From contig JADLZK010007663.1 of the NCBI GenBank assembly GCA_015847255.1, forward strand, positions 124,001 through 188,000: DNA of 64,000 nt, in the 5' to 3' direction. Positions 20,340 through 32,700 of the stretch are shown in pieces. The notes below the pieces were generated by a model. That model worked only from the letters and a program-made list of their open reading frames with translations, did no database searches and had not been told where the DNA came from. The DNA comes from Hyparrhenia diplandra (taxonomy: Eukaryota > Streptophyta > Magnoliopsida > Poales > Poaceae). The first letter of the stretch is position 1, and each line of letters opens with the position of its first letter. A program made the translations under genes and the position numbers.

Positions 20340-22570
20340 ATGAAGAAGAAGCTTTTAGTCTGCCTGGGGTTTATGGAAAGAGAGAGGCTAATTAGCGATG
20401 GAGATGGTACCAAATCAGAGCGTTGTTGTTATATAGTAGCAAGCCATGGAATGCAAGCTTGTCCATTGTCATTCCCAAGACGCGGCGCCATGAAAAACGC
20501 CAACGGCGCACGACCGCTCATCCAATGGCCGCCGCGATCGCCCGCCTCTCCCCATGAAAGGCCGACCGGCTACGCGCTTTGCGCTGCGTTTCCAATGGCC
20601 GCTTCCTCGGATGGCACGGCGCTTCCCAACACCCAATCCCGAAATCCCCCGGTTCGATCCCCAACAAGCCGTTTTGACCATTTTTTCAAGAACGATGATC
20701 GAAGTTTAGCATTGTTATTTTGAAACAAGGAATGCATGCTTCACATCGTTTACCATTGCTACAAGATCAACCACACGCACCTTCGATGCCGACGGGTGAG
20801 GGACCGTGGAGGGAGGGAGGGAGACCGAGGGAGACGAGACTTTCGCCGGCCGGAGCACCTAAAATGACACACACAATAAGTCGTAGCACGCCCACAACAC
20901 CGCCGGGCTATTTAAAGAATCAAACTTTGTACCGCCCAACGGATAGCCATCATCATTTTTTTTTTTTTTTTACCACAATATCAGTAGCCGTCACGTTAGC
21001 GTGTTTATAGTGGCCTGTGCTACATGCATGCCGCCGCTTGGAGAACCGCGTTGCCGAGTAGCATTCACCGCCGTTAGGAAACCGACGGTGTCTCTCCGAA
21101 TCGATGAGAAAAGCTCGTGACACCACCGCAGCGTCGACGGGTTAAATCAATGTCGCTTAAAACACCGCCGGTGTAGTTTCACACACGGCAGTGATGTGTA
21201 GATCACCGCCGGGTCTAGTTTCACACCCGCGAGATCTTTCGCCGCTGGTATTGACATCACTGCCGGGTAAAACTTAGACCCGCAGTGATTTCGAAAAATT
21301 CAACGGCCGCACAGTTCTCAACTCGATCGGCCGACCATCGCACCAATGTCGGGCGCACCGCCGCCACGCCCTCCATACAACGGCAGTCGACTCAACCACG
21401 CCATCTCACCTATTTAAACGGCAAGGGGGACGCTGTGTTTTGCACCCGCCTCCTCTCGTTCTTGCATTCTTGGTTCGTCCCAAGAGTTCCTAACCCTCTC
21501 CTCAAAAATACAAAGGGCTTAGTTTTGAATTTTAGTGTCATGGGTTTTGGATCTAGGAAATCTTTTCTCCTTATTTTCCTTGTTCTTCGCCCCCGATCTT
21601 CTTTGCTAGCAAATTTTCCAGTTCCACATACATATGGCCTTTCTTTGTGAGAAAGCCCTCCACATACGATATGCCTAGTCCAAGAAAAATGGTTTATAGA
21701 AAAGGTGCTAGAAGAGTCTTACCGATGAAGGAGAGTCTCAAGGGGCATGCAGCTTCGTGGGTGCCATGATTCAAGATCGAACTCGGACTCATATTAAGAG
21801 TCCGGGAGTCCTTATGCTTTGGGGTGCTAGTGTTCAGCCAATATCCCTGCACGTGGGCATATAGTATCTCGAATCATATGGTGCATCCATGGAAAAACAA
21901 TGACCATTGGACCTAGTTACCGTGATTTCATCCTCGGTCCAATGGTCAAGTTTGGGCTGAAGATGAAGCTCCCCGGTGAATTCATCCTCCAACCTCCTCA
22001 ATGAGTGCACGTAGCGGCCTCGCCACTTCTTCGATCCGAGGAGATGCTACAAGAGACTTACCGAGGTGGTTAAATTTTAATGTGTTTGTACACTTTGATT
22101 GTAGCATTGACCTATCTCGTGAATTGGTCTTTGTTACCATATATTTAGTTCTATGTAAGGTCTTTGCTATGGAAATATATGTAGTGTAAGGTCTTTGTTA
22201 TGGAAATATATGCAATCAAATTTCTTATATCTGTTGTATTTCTGTTTGATATGAATCTTGATTGTCTCTTCGATACCTTTGAGTTCCCATTTTTTACCCT
22301 TCATCGAACATAATAAAGACGGTTGCAATAAAGACGGTTGCATCAATGAAATATGTCGCATATTGTGAGGAAAATTCAACAGATATATCCAAATCTAATG
22401 TGAATGAAATAAAGTTATATATGTAACAAAAACAAAGAACAGATAATAAATTTTATTCACATCCATATCCCCTTAAGAACAGATAACCAAAACCCCAAAT
22501 TTGCGTGAAGCATCTACTCAGACATATGCAAAGAAGATCGCAACAATGCATGCATGCAAACCGAGTGAAG
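20340..22570 (+). other. CACTA interior without a recognisable gene
   Basis: It holds GC-rich filler (20480-20900), a poly-T run (20956-20972), a block of subterminal-type words (21040-21290, with TCACCGCCGGGTCTAG and CACTGCCGGG), and short frames at 21285-21650 and 22001-22189 that I cannot identify. Confidence 0.4.
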
Positions 22571-22727
22571 TGACAACACCGTGAATTCACCGCCGGATAC
22601 ATACAAACAACCGGTAGTGATATTGTATTCACCGCCGGCTCCATTCAAATAACCGGGTAGTCATGTTGTTATCACTACCGGTTATATCTTAATACCCGGC
22701 AGTTGATGTACCGCACCGATCAACCGC

Positions 22728-22734
22728 TATAAAT
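22728..22734 (+). promoter_or_regulatory. TATA box ahead of a putative gene inside the CACTA element
   Basis: TATAAAT follows a block of subterminal words and precedes a C- and A-rich leader (22760-22850) typical of a plant 5' untranslated region. A start codon lies 122 bases further on. Confidence 0.45.
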
Positions 22735-22855
22735 CAAGGCGCCCGACCGCATCCACACACATACCCAAGCACGCACTCCACGAGCTCACGGTCACCCCCG
22801 CACGAAATCCACTCAACTCTTTCACTCTCACCCTCTCTTTCTAGGAGATTTGTTC

Positions 22856-24036
22856 ATGGCTCCAGGATATTACATTGGTAAGGATATTTTTTTTTCTTGT
22901 CTAGAATTCCTATATATATGTATATAAACAATACATAGATATATACTACTATATATATTTATGAGCTTTGTCCTTTTTTTTTTCCTTTTTATTGCTTCCT
23001 GGTGGTATGAACGGTCCTCCGCCTTTGCCGCCACCACAAGAACCAGTGTTTCCACGCTAGCGATGAGCCATTCGCCCCTAGTGTGGACACAAGGCCATTC
23101 CCTTATCCAGTCATCGATGTAATTTTTTTTAACATTTTTTATTTCTTATTTTACTATAATAAATACATGGACAATTAGTTTAACTTAACGTCATTTTGTT
23201 GCATTTATATGTTTCACGACTTTATCCCCAATACAATGGCTAGAAACAGCACTTAGCCTGGTTCTCTATCTCTCGGTTTTGTGGAGACCACGACATCTAG
23301 AGCATCGCCACCTGGTCATCAACTATATACGTGTGAAATAAGTTTTTACATCCCTTCGAGGATTCCGGGACACAAATGTACCACCTAATCCACGAGAGGG
23401 GAAACGAGAGAACGACCGTGCAAAACGCCGAGTACCATGCCGTTTTCTTTGTGCTTAGATTCTCTTCGACGTGTTTGCTACATTGTGCCTCGATTTCTTG
23501 CACTTCAAGATATTTGCCTTGTCCGGCCGATAATATCCCCCCATGGCAATATAGCTAATATGTTGGGAGTTACAACCATGATGATGTGGTAATAAATTAA
23601 ATTCATCATTTTGGCAATGCATATTAGATAGATTCACATCATCCTCATTCATTTTGATTCTCCAACTTGCAAATTCTGCTCCACGATCTTACTTATGCCG
23701 CATGTGGCTTGGCGGCCGTTCTCGACCAAGCTAGACCGACTGGTACGATTGGGACTTCAGGCACACCTTGGCCAACAAACTATGGAAGGGCGACAATACT
23801 GCATAAGGTTTACTAACTTAGGCAATGGTCGTTCAAGAGGTTATATCTATGGTCGAGCATTTTTACGCCCTTGCGAGGGACGAGAGAGTGCAATCATAAG
23901 GGCATTGACCTTCATCGACTCAAGCGGATACTTAATCCGTGACATCAATTACCCGATATTTCTACAATCCTACATTCGTGTGCATGGATCACAAGCCGGA
24001 CCCAATAATGATCCCGACGACGATGATGATGATTAG
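22856..24036 (+). CDS. unidentified multi-exon gene candidate inside the CACTA element
   Basis: A short first exon MAPGYYI (22856-22877) ends at a strong donor (TTGGTAAGG). The last open frame, 23695-24036 (113 residues), reads RFTNLGNGRSRGYIYGRAFL, then RESAIIRALTFIDSSGYLIR and DINYPIFLQSYIRVHG, and ends in a run of aspartates and a stop. The middle exons (about 23000-23690) are not resolved; the segment 23010-23120 could supply one. The C-terminal frame is a convincing protein with no motif I recognise. It may be a transposon-encoded accessory protein or a captured host gene. Exon linkage is inference. Confidence 0.4.
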
Positions 24037-24111
24037 TGTGTTTACTATGTTAATTATTTTGTAAGGTTGTATGGTTACTTCCTAATTAATTTGTAATGTT
24101 CTTGTGGCCCA

Positions 24112-25050
24112 TGTGGTCTCAAACTTTTTCTCGAGCCTTTCACATGCAAATTGGGAAGCACCCACGAAGTTTGAGATTTTTCGGAGTTGGTTTGGTACTT
24201 TTTCCGCTTTATTTCATTTCTCGCGCGACGCCACGTTGTAATTATAGTTTGAACTGAGCGTCTACCTAAAAGAGCCAAATGTTGCTAGACTTTTCCATAG
24301 GGTCTCATGTGCCCTAGGAGGCAAATCACCGTGGAGGTCCAAGAAAAATTCTTGTGTTTCCATGGTTTAATTAGCCTTCTTGTCACCGGTTTAGCTAGAA
24401 GAAAATCATAGTAATTAAAATATTTATCCGAAAAACCTAAGAACTTGTGTGGGGTCATATTTTGGGTGTACATGGCTGGGAAAAAATTCAAGCCATTTCC
24501 ACCAAGGAGGATTACACATCCTTTCACAGAGGCACATGATCCCTACCATCGAACCAGACTATACAGTGTAGTTCTTGTGCTCCATGTGGTTTATATGTTT
24601 GCCGGTGTTGTAGTGGTCTCAAACTTTTTCTCGAGCCTTTCACATGCAAATTGGGAAGCACCCACGAAGTTTGAGATTTTTCGTGAGTTGGTTTGGTACT
24701 TTTCCCGCTTTATTTGAATTTCGCGCGACGCCACCTTGTAATTATAGTTTGAACCGGGTGTACCCACCTAAAAGAGTCGAATGTCGCTAGACTTTTCCAC
24801 GTGGTCTCATGTGCCCTAGGAGGCAAATCACCGTGGAGGTCCAAGAAAAATTCTTGTGTTTCCATGGTTTAATTAGCCTAGCTTCTTGTCGCTTAGTTTA
24901 GCTAGAAGAAAATTATAGTAATTAAAATATTTATCGAAAAAAACCTAAGAACTTGTGTGGGGTCATATTTTGGGTGTACATGGTCGGGAAAAAATTCAAG
25001 CCATTTCCACCATGGAGGATTACACATCCTTCACAGAGGTACATGATCAT
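24112..25050 (+). repeat. direct tandem duplication, period 500 bp
   Basis: The two copies, about 24112-24560 and 24612-25050, share long stretches, for example AAACTTTTTCTCGAGCCTTT at 24121 and 24621 and GGTCCAAGAAAAATTCTTGT in both. They differ by scattered substitutions and small indels. The end of each copy (GATTACACATCCTT...CACAGAGG) is also shared. They lie inside the CACTA element. No coding frame is convincing. Confidence 0.88.
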
Positions 25051-25190
25051 CCATGAAGTGGCAAAGATTTCTATTTCACCGCCGGTTGCGTGTAATAACC
25101 GGAAATGAATAGGATTGGGGTGAAATTTTCCAAATCTATCTGAACCTCCCGCCATTTCATTCCCCCCACCACGCCCCAACCAGCCTTGCC

Positions 25191-25200
25191 TATATATATA
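25191..25200 (+). promoter_or_regulatory. TATA-like TATATATATA ahead of the 25338 exon
   Basis: It stands 138 bases before a start codon, after a GC-balanced stretch rich in CCCC. The leader between them is C-rich, as in plant 5' untranslated regions. Confidence 0.35.
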
Positions 25201-25337
25201 GGTGAGTGGCTCGAGCGAAATTTTGGCAAGCCATTTGAACACCGCGCCATTCGTTCCCCACCCCACCGCCGAAAAGAGCACCAGATTCGCCGACGGAGCG
25301 CACCACCAACTCCAACGTCGCCGTTCGTCGTCCCCCT

Positions 25338-25499
25338 ATGCCGCCGGGCCATCCGTTTGCAAGCATCCCCCGGTTGTTCCGCCTAGTGGAATCGAGGCTT
25401 GACGGCGTTCTCCCCACGCCGCACTCCTCCACTCCGACGCCCCTAACGCCGCCGCCAAGATCCTCCCGCCCCTTCGGCCCCTTCCACGGTGAGAACTAA
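25338..25499 (+). CDS. first-exon-like frame of an unidentified gene inside the CACTA element
   Basis: The frame starts ATGCCGCCGGGC and reads PFASIPRLFRLVESRLDGVL followed by a Pro/Ser/Thr-rich tail. After CACG it meets a good donor (GTGAGA) at 25489. If not spliced, it stops seven bases later at 25497. The sequence is compatible with the amino end of a host protein picked up by the transposon. I do not recognise the family. Following sequence (25530-25780) is GC-rich with frames on both strands, and a second exon is not certain. Confidence 0.33.
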   Translation: MPPGHPFASIPRLFRLVESRLDGVLPTPHSSTPTPLTPPPRSSRPFGPFHGEN

Positions 25500-26400
25500 T
25501 TATCCCTTTAGGTGTACGAAGTTTTTTACCTATGAGAATGAGAACTAACTCCGCCGCTATCCTAGCCTCGTCGCCCGCTTGGTCTTCCTCCACGCCGACG
25601 GAGGACCGCCGCCACACCTCTCTCGCCGGTCCACACCCTCACGCCATCTTCCTCTTCACCGCCCGACCCCTCAGACCGGGCCCGCGACCTTGTCCTCCCC
25701 AAATCCTCCAAGACAAGATAGGAGCGCACGAGGCGCAAGAAAGCTTGGTGAGTGCGTCGGTCACCGCCCCTTGAGGTGTTCGTTGAAATGCCCGCCTCTC
25801 GGCCACCGCAACCCGTGCTCGAATTGTGATTGAAATTCATGAGTTAGTGTTGTTCGAAATCCGCTTGGATATTTTAAATATATGTCCGTGCTTTTTACCG
25901 CATAACTTTTATGAATAATTTTTAGCAATATCATCCTATTTTGGTGACATGTATAGGCAAGCATGGCGTGGTACGTAGTGTTTGTTGGTCGCGCGTCGGG
26001 GATCTATCTAACCCGGGAAGATTGCTATGCTCAAGTCCAAGGCTACGCTTAATAATTGTTACGTAAAAATACAACACCGAAGGTGAAGCCGCCATCGCCT
26101 ACAATGGTGCAAACTAGCCGCCCCCGAGATTGAAGAGAAGCCACCCCACATACTTATGAAGATTGCGAGAATTGCCGCTTAATTGGTTTTGGAAATATGT
26201 CATGCTTTTATTTATGTCTATGACTCTATGGTCATTGGTCTTTTTTATTTTAGAAGTTCATGTAGGCTTAGTTTCTAGAACATTAGATGGATTTTGTTGT
26301 ATGTAACCATTAAATCCTGTAATGTTTTGACGATATTAATGTATGATGATTTTTTGATTTAAAAGAGCTAAATTCCATGAATAAATTCAAAAATTAAAAA
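25500..26400 (+). other. CACTA interior, GC-rich then AT-rich; no gene recognised
   Basis: The GC-rich part, 25530-25800, opens several overlapping frames on both strands that look compositional. The rest (25850-26400) is AT-rich without frames or repeats that I can interpret. Confidence 0.35.
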
Positions 26401-26939
26401 CAAAAACGCCGGGTGGCACGGGCCCGACAAAGGAATGAGCAACAAACCCGGTAGTGTAACTATACCAAACACTATCGGTTTGAATTACTAACCGCCATAG
26501 ACGATTAAACATCACTTTCGTGGCCGCATTAACCAACCGATAGTCTCCACTCTAATAACGCCGCCGGGTTGAGATCACCGACATGTTCACGTAAAGTTCA
26601 CCGACGGGTTCAAAGTAAGCCGCCATTGTTAGCTCTTCGATACACCGCCTGGCTCGGGCCTAACCCGATAGTGTTATCGCCACAATTCTGCCGATTCGTT
26701 AAAGCCCGACAAGTGCTCCCAATATCAACTCGCCGGCCGACTCCGAACCCGCATTGCTTGATCAAAAATGCCGCCGGGTCATGGAACACCCGACAATGTT
26801 CGGTGAGTGCGCCGCCGGCTCGATATCAAACCGCAGCCTCTCTCGCATCACCGCCGGTGTTTTGACCCGGTAGTGTTTCAAACCCCACATCACTACCGCT
26901 ATGGTTCTCGCCGGGTTCAGCTCGGCGCTGAAGGGTGGT

Positions 26940-26977
26940 TGGAGCCCGGCAAAGTGATGGACAATTCTATAGTAGTG
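26940..26977 (-). repeat. right terminal inverted repeat of the CACTA element
   Basis: It ends CAATTCTATAGTAGTG, followed by CCA. Its reverse complement matches the left end at 19508. Upstream, 26400-26940 is dense in CCGCCGG, CCCGGCA and CACTACCG subterminal words. Confidence 0.82.
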
Positions 26978-27326
26978 CCACAACCAGAGCGTAGCAATAC
27001 AATCCTTTGCAACGCCTCTTTTTGGAATTGCAACGCCGGGTGTTAGATGCCATTGAGACCTCTAGCATCACCTGAAATGTTGCAATAGGATACTATAGCA
27101 CCAACTAGAGCGTGGCAAGATAGTCTTGTTTCAACACCTCATTGGGTTGCAATACAAAAAAAAATTGCAACACCCAAATGGCCATCGTGGTTGAAGGTTA
27201 ATACCACAGACTTTTGCGCATCTCAACTTTACCAAATCGTTTGGTTGCAATTTCAGCTATTGCACCCAAAAACGGCATATTACAACACAATTTGTGGGTT
27301 GCTATTGACCGAAAAACTACATAGTG
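26978..27326 (+). mobile_element. 3' subterminal end of the outer CACTA-like element
   Basis: After the inner element the sequence resumes with GTAGCAA/TTGCAAC words like those before 19507 and ends ...AAAAACTACATAGTG at 27326. Read backwards this is CACTATGTAGTTTTTCGG, a plausible CACTA terminus. The 5' end of this element is not found. It may be left of the Tat element or lost. The assignment joins 16290-19507 with this piece by inference. Confidence 0.45.
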
Positions 27327-27339
27327 ATATGTAATCCCG

Positions 27340-27960
27340 TGCTAGGGTTTCAAGAACAAGGAGAGAGGAAAAAAATCACCCGAGAGAGAAGAGGGCTCAG
27401 ATCCACCGCTACAACACAAGAGAGAGAGAGAGAGGCCTCGATCCACGATTCACAAAGCAAGAACAAATCGAGAGGGGGAGAGAAAAACCGACCAAAGGCG
27501 AAGAACTTCGAGTGGTGGGAAAGAGCAGAGGAGGGAGCGAGGGGGATATATAGGCGCAGATTGGCACGAAAGGAGGAGGAAACCCTAGAGAGTTGTCATC
27601 CCAAGCGGCCAAATCATCGAGCGCAGCACACGAGGGAGCACGGAGCGAGCCCTGGCCGGGAGGAACGCCGATTCTCCGCTCCTCCTCGAGCCCCGGCCGT
27701 GGAGCACTTTTTGCACGAAAAGGGGAGCCTAGCTCGGGGACGAGAGCAGTAACCAAACACCGGGACACCGCACGACGGAGCCCGGGCCGGGGCATATCCA
27801 GAGGGCACCAAACACGCCTTAAAATCCCACATCTTCGCACTTCTGCAGCCCGCATCAAAGACCGGGTTTAACTCACCCGCATATTGCTGGCTCTCGCCCA
27901 AGTGCCCAACTCGAGCGCTGGATCGCATATGGAGACATGCTTGCAGAGGCCTTCTGACTC
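27340..27960 (+). other. GC-rich segment between transposons, promoter- or leader-like; no gene assigned
   Basis: It contains GCTAGGGTTTC, a GA-run (27420-27432), GGGGGATATATAGGCGC near 27540 and AAACCCTAG. These are features often seen around plant transcription starts. Frames on both strands are open by composition only. I cannot show a protein. Confidence 0.3.
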
Positions 27961-28216
27961 AAGAACTCGATTTTTTTTTTAATCTGTGGCCAAAACTTGT
28001 AACTAGTCTTTCTCCCTCATAGTAACTCCAAATGTGATAGTTTTTCTTTCTATTTTTTAAAGAATAATGTCGTATATATCAAGATATTGTATTCTTACTG
28101 CTATTACTTTTGTCATGTTTTATTGAGAACATTTGAAATTTGAATTTCAAAATTACAACTTCAGACAACATTTTTGGTTCATCCAATGATTTCAAAGAAA
28201 AGAAGCCAAGCACGTA

Positions 28217-29319
28217 AAAAGTTGTATAACTTCTAAAGATGTACTACACCTTTATATTGGCCATTTCTTCATCCGACGATAATAAGGTAACATTGTTCAC
28301 AAGATTTACACATATCTCATATATAGTTGATGAAACTATGAGAGAGATTTCTAAGATTTGTGAACAATGTCGCTAGCACTACTATGTCGGATGGGGAAAC
28401 AACCAAAAAAAAATATAGATCTTGCTAAGTTCTAAAACTCTCTAGTCGAAAAACTTTTTGGTTTGACATTACCTTGTAAAGGAAATCTAGGTCTCAATTT
28501 CAAAAAATGGAAATTGAAATTTAAATGTTTTAAGAGACCTCAGATAGACAAACCACCAACATGACGATTGTAACTCTCAATTATCCATGAAACTTTGTAG
28601 TTTACAACGTTTTGATTTGGCATCATCTTGTCATGGAAAACATGTAAATGCAGATTGAAAACATTTAGCTTAGAGACGCCGCATTGGGATATATAGTTTC
28701 GCCCTCGAAGAAAAGGCATCTCTCATTCCCCACCAGCTCCGCGGTCATGTCCGTCACTCGACCGTTACGCCGAAGCGCCAACTTTTGTTCACCTCCCCGC
28801 CACGCCTGCAGCTTCCAACAAGAACCCTAATTTTTTTTTTAATCTATAGTCAAAACTTGTATAACTTCTTAAGATGTACATCTTTTATGTAGGTCATTTA
28901 TTCATATGATGATGTCGCGGTAACACTGTCCACCTAGATTTACACATGTGTTATAGAGTTTATGAAAGTAGAAGACAAATTTCTAAGATTCGTGAACAAT
29001 GTCACTAGCACTATGTCGGATGGGGAAACAACCAAAATAAGAATTGTAGGTCTTGCTAAGTTGTGAAACTCTCTAGTTGAAAACTTTTTGGTTTCACATT
29101 ATCTTGTAAAGATAAACTATATATATATAGGTCTCAATTTCAAAAAATTGGAAATTGAAATTTAAATTTTTTAAGTGACGCCGGATAGACAAACCACCAA
29201 CATAATGATTGTAGTTCTCAAATATCCATGAAACTTTATAGCTTACAACATTTTGATTTGAGATCATCTTGTCATGGGAAAACATGTACAGTTTGAAAAC
29301 ATTTATCTTACAGACGCCA
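28217..29319 (+). repeat. two diverged direct copies of a 470-bp AT-rich block
   Basis: Copy 1, about 28217-28682, and copy 2, about 28852-29319, are offset by about 636 bases. Shared stretches include TTGTATAACTTCT...AAGATGTAC, GTGAACAATGTC...CTAGCACTA, CTATGTCGGATGGGGAAACA, CATCTTGTCATGG and the ends AAAACATTTA.CTTA.AGACGCC. After each end the sequence turns GC-rich (about 28690 and 29325). This looks like part of a duplicated transposon or upstream region. There are no coding frames. Confidence 0.85.
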
Positions 29320-29729
29320 AGACCGGGATAGTTCGTCCCGCCCATTTGGCTCGACACCTCCGCCGGAGTGCACCGGCCGCGGCGGCCCGCCCATAACCCA
29401 TGCCCCCGCACCGTTCCGCGACCCGCATTATTGCCGCCGACCAACTCTTCGCCACACAAAACGAAGCTAGAGCGCCCCACCAAAAAGCTCCGGCCGCGCC
29501 GCCGCGCCATGGAAAACCTTCCGCTGCGGACATGCTTGTAGAGATTGCGATTGGTGTCGCCAAGGTCTCAGCGAATCCCATGGAGGACCTCCACACCGCA
29601 GCCACCTGCTCACAGATGAAAGCGGCGCGGCGATGACCTCCCGGTGGGACGGAGCATCCCGCCTGACCGGGTGTCATCCCCGGGCAGGCGGGGACCGGTG
29701 GCCGTACTACTCACCTCAAGTATCGCGAG

Positions 29730-29734
29730 AATCT
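29730..29734 (+). repeat. left target-site duplicate AATCT
   Basis: AATCT here is repeated at 34065-34069 on the other side of the inserted LTR. The reading frame of the interrupted gene continues when one copy is removed (Y-R-E-N-L-I-T-K-L). Confidence 0.7.
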
Positions 29735-32700
29735 CGTCACACCCCATTTTCGAGGTTCCTTAATCACACGTATTTGCGCCAGATCACACACAAATACGCC
29801 TAATTAAGTATAGATATGATATCAAAACTATACTTTTATTGCTATTGAGAAAAATATGATACAGTGGTTTGGGTTTGCATGACTCGGCCTTAGGCCTAAC
29901 TTTCTAAACCTATCGTAGTCGAACGCAAAGACCTACAATAGGGCTCATTTCCTACATGTGCAAGCTTGGAGTGCGGACAAACCCTTTGACTTACTCCTAT
30001 TGCACGATCCTATATCCCGATCACAACATTCTCATGCAACTCCCTTCGTTTTTCGCCTCCGTCTTCAAGTGTCCTCCTTGTGGTCCTATCCTCGTGTCGG
30101 CCTTCATAGTTTGATTCCTTGGATACACTCCTGCAGCTGGCATTCTTAAAATAGAAATAGAGGGGTGAGTACTTTCGCATCAGCAAGTCCCAACCGAGAG
30201 GGTGGAAGGTTACCATTAGGGGTTGGGCCCTAGTGGAGCATAACTACTCTCACTAGTTCCCGGGTTAGTTCATTATCAAGCTCAAGGTTAACGTGATCAC
30301 GCACGGATGATGATTCTAATCACGGATGTTCCAGCCTAGCATTTTCCCATTCCAAGGACGGGCTATTCGAATAGATTTGGTAAACTCTGTAGAGGTTGTA
30401 CACTTTCCCCACACGATAGGCGTAGTCCGCGTAACCGCCATGGCTTTCGACAAGCCTAACGAGATCCCCGTACCCGCCGGGTGCTACCCTAGGTTTCTGT
30501 GATAATCCTACCACGACTTCTTGGGGTTGGAAATGGGAAGGTCACCTAGCATCCCATTAGCACACAAAGATTAAGGAAGATCACCAAAGATCCGCCAACT
30601 CAATAATTCAGATACGATAATAACATTGCGCCAAAAGTTTTACGTGGAGGATCAAGAACCACGCCAACCCGACCTCTGAAGATCACCTAGCATCCGAAGT
30701 CCCCCCGATAGATCGTTGCCTACGCCGGCCACCTTGGATCGATATTATACCTCAACCCAGCGTGTGTGGAATCAAGCCGCCCATCCCCTGCGTGTGGTCA
30801 GACGCATAATCAAACTAGGTAGAAGGTCCATGACCAGGCCCTTAGGGAGCGAGCCCTCCAAGACAGAAAACCCTCACTAGGCGAAATCCCGCCGAGACGA
30901 TCCATCCCACATGGATCGCCCCAAACTTGCTTTTTGTTGATTAAGCCAAATTCTTAAACCAAAGTTATATTAATGACAAAGCCTAGCGAAGCCCCACGCA
31001 CATAGCCCATGAGTACTCCCCCGCACGGCTTGCCATGGTTATACTTATCTTAACATTTTATTAATTATAGGAATTATTAGGTCAGGTTAAGGGGGTAAGG
31101 ACTTGCCTCTATCCCGGGCGAGTATATCCAAGGTTCTTGATCTTGATGCTCCTATCTCCCCGTGGCTTGGTGTAGTGATGCTCCCCGGTCCATCGAGTGG
31201 TCTCCTGTCGGCAAACATGAAGCACAAGCATAACAACCAAAACATACGACGTTCCCTACGTGGGTTAGCTCCATCGTGGATGGATGGGTTAGCGACGATA
31301 CGCATTACGTATACGCCCGGGGGTTGGAGAGGGTGAGAGACCTATTCTAGGTTAGTCGCACATAGGATTACACCGGGTAGTGGGTATATTCCACGACGTG
31401 GAGACACGCATACCAGAGTATATGCATGGAATACAAATACCCAAGTATACGAGCTAGGTTAGCCATGCATAGATATAACCGATAGGTATATATACGATAT
31501 TTATTTATATTTTGAAATACCACTTTATACATTTGTATACGTACATAACCTCTCACATATATCTAGCATGTGGACAACTACGTGTATGCATATTCGAGTA
31601 TTCGTGTACGTGAAAGTGTACACGCATGCAAGAATATACTGATTGCATAGTGTGGTTAGCTTAGGGTAAATCGGGGTTCTTTAAATCTACAGAGCGATTA
31701 AATAAATAAATAGAGCACACATAAACTAGAATTTAAATGGGCATCAAATATTAGAACAAGGGCATGAATAAATTGGTCATGATTTTAGAAGATTTATGGA
31801 AGTGGAACGAAGCAATTTGGAGTTAGGATGAGAGAGAGATATGTATTTCCAAAGTTTTAATAAAGGATTTTATAAATGAGAATTACTTTGGAAATATTCT
31901 GGAATTTTGGAATAGGGAAACTGGGATTTGAAAGGTTGGGTAGGATGTGGGGTGTACCTAGTTTATTTAGGAATTTTCTGGGAATTTTTTGTGTACGCGG
32001 AAAATGGACTTTCACTCTTCTGTGTACGCTGCTCGGGTGCACCTAGCATGTTGGACAGCGGCTGACGCGTGGGGTCCAGGGCCATGGTGGACCGACCGGC
32101 ACTGTGCTTGTGGACCGATCTGGTGGACTCGTGTGTCCTCTGTGGTTCATGGGTGCCCGGTCCATGGAAAAAAGAAGGGAAGAGAAGTGCCCATGACATA
32201 TGGGGCCCACGGAGGGGTGGCCTTATCCGTTCGGCTGCTTGGTCACGGGACCTGACTCGTCCCCGTTTCCCCTCACGCGCGAGAACAGAGCAGCGAGGGA
32301 GGGAGAGAAATTGGAGAGAGGAAGAGAGATGGCCGGCGGTGGAATCCCGGTGGGCGAGGCTGCTGCTCTTGGTGGTGGTGCTCGTCTCGGCGGCGCGCAG
32401 GCTGTTGGGCAGTGGTGGTTGGCGTGGTGGGGAGTGAGCTGGGCGCGATGGTGTGTGTGCAGCTGGGCAGCGGTGGCGAGTGGCTGCGGGGCAGCAGCGA
32501 CGTCGCGGCGGCGGGGGGAACGCGGCCACGGCGAGCGGCTGGTGGCGGATGTGGGCAGCGGCGCTATGGCTTGGTGGTGAGCATGGCGAGGTGATGGCTG
32601 TTGGAGGGGCGACGCTGGGAGGCGTGTGCGCGTTGAGCAGGGGCAGTGCGCGGCGAGCGGTGGCTTGGGCGTGGCCATGAGCAGGGTGGAGCGCGGACGC

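Larger units (their letters stand above)
19508..26977 (+). mobile_element. CACTA (En/Spm) transposon with terminal inverted repeats and CCA target duplication
   Basis: The left end is CACTACTACTGATTCGCTCA. The right end, reverse-complemented, is CACTACTATAGAATTGTCCA. The two align imperfectly but clearly over about 35 bases, including TCATCACT/CCATCACT and CCGGC/CCGGGC. The three bases outside are CCA (19505-19507) and CCA (26978-26980). Subterminal GC words of the form CACCGCCGG, ACCCGGCAGT and CACTACCGG are frequent at 19540-19690 and 26400-26970 and recur inside at 21040-21290 and 22570-22710. No TNP2-type transposase is recognised inside, so the element is probably non-autonomous. Orientation is arbitrary. 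Confidence 0.85.
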
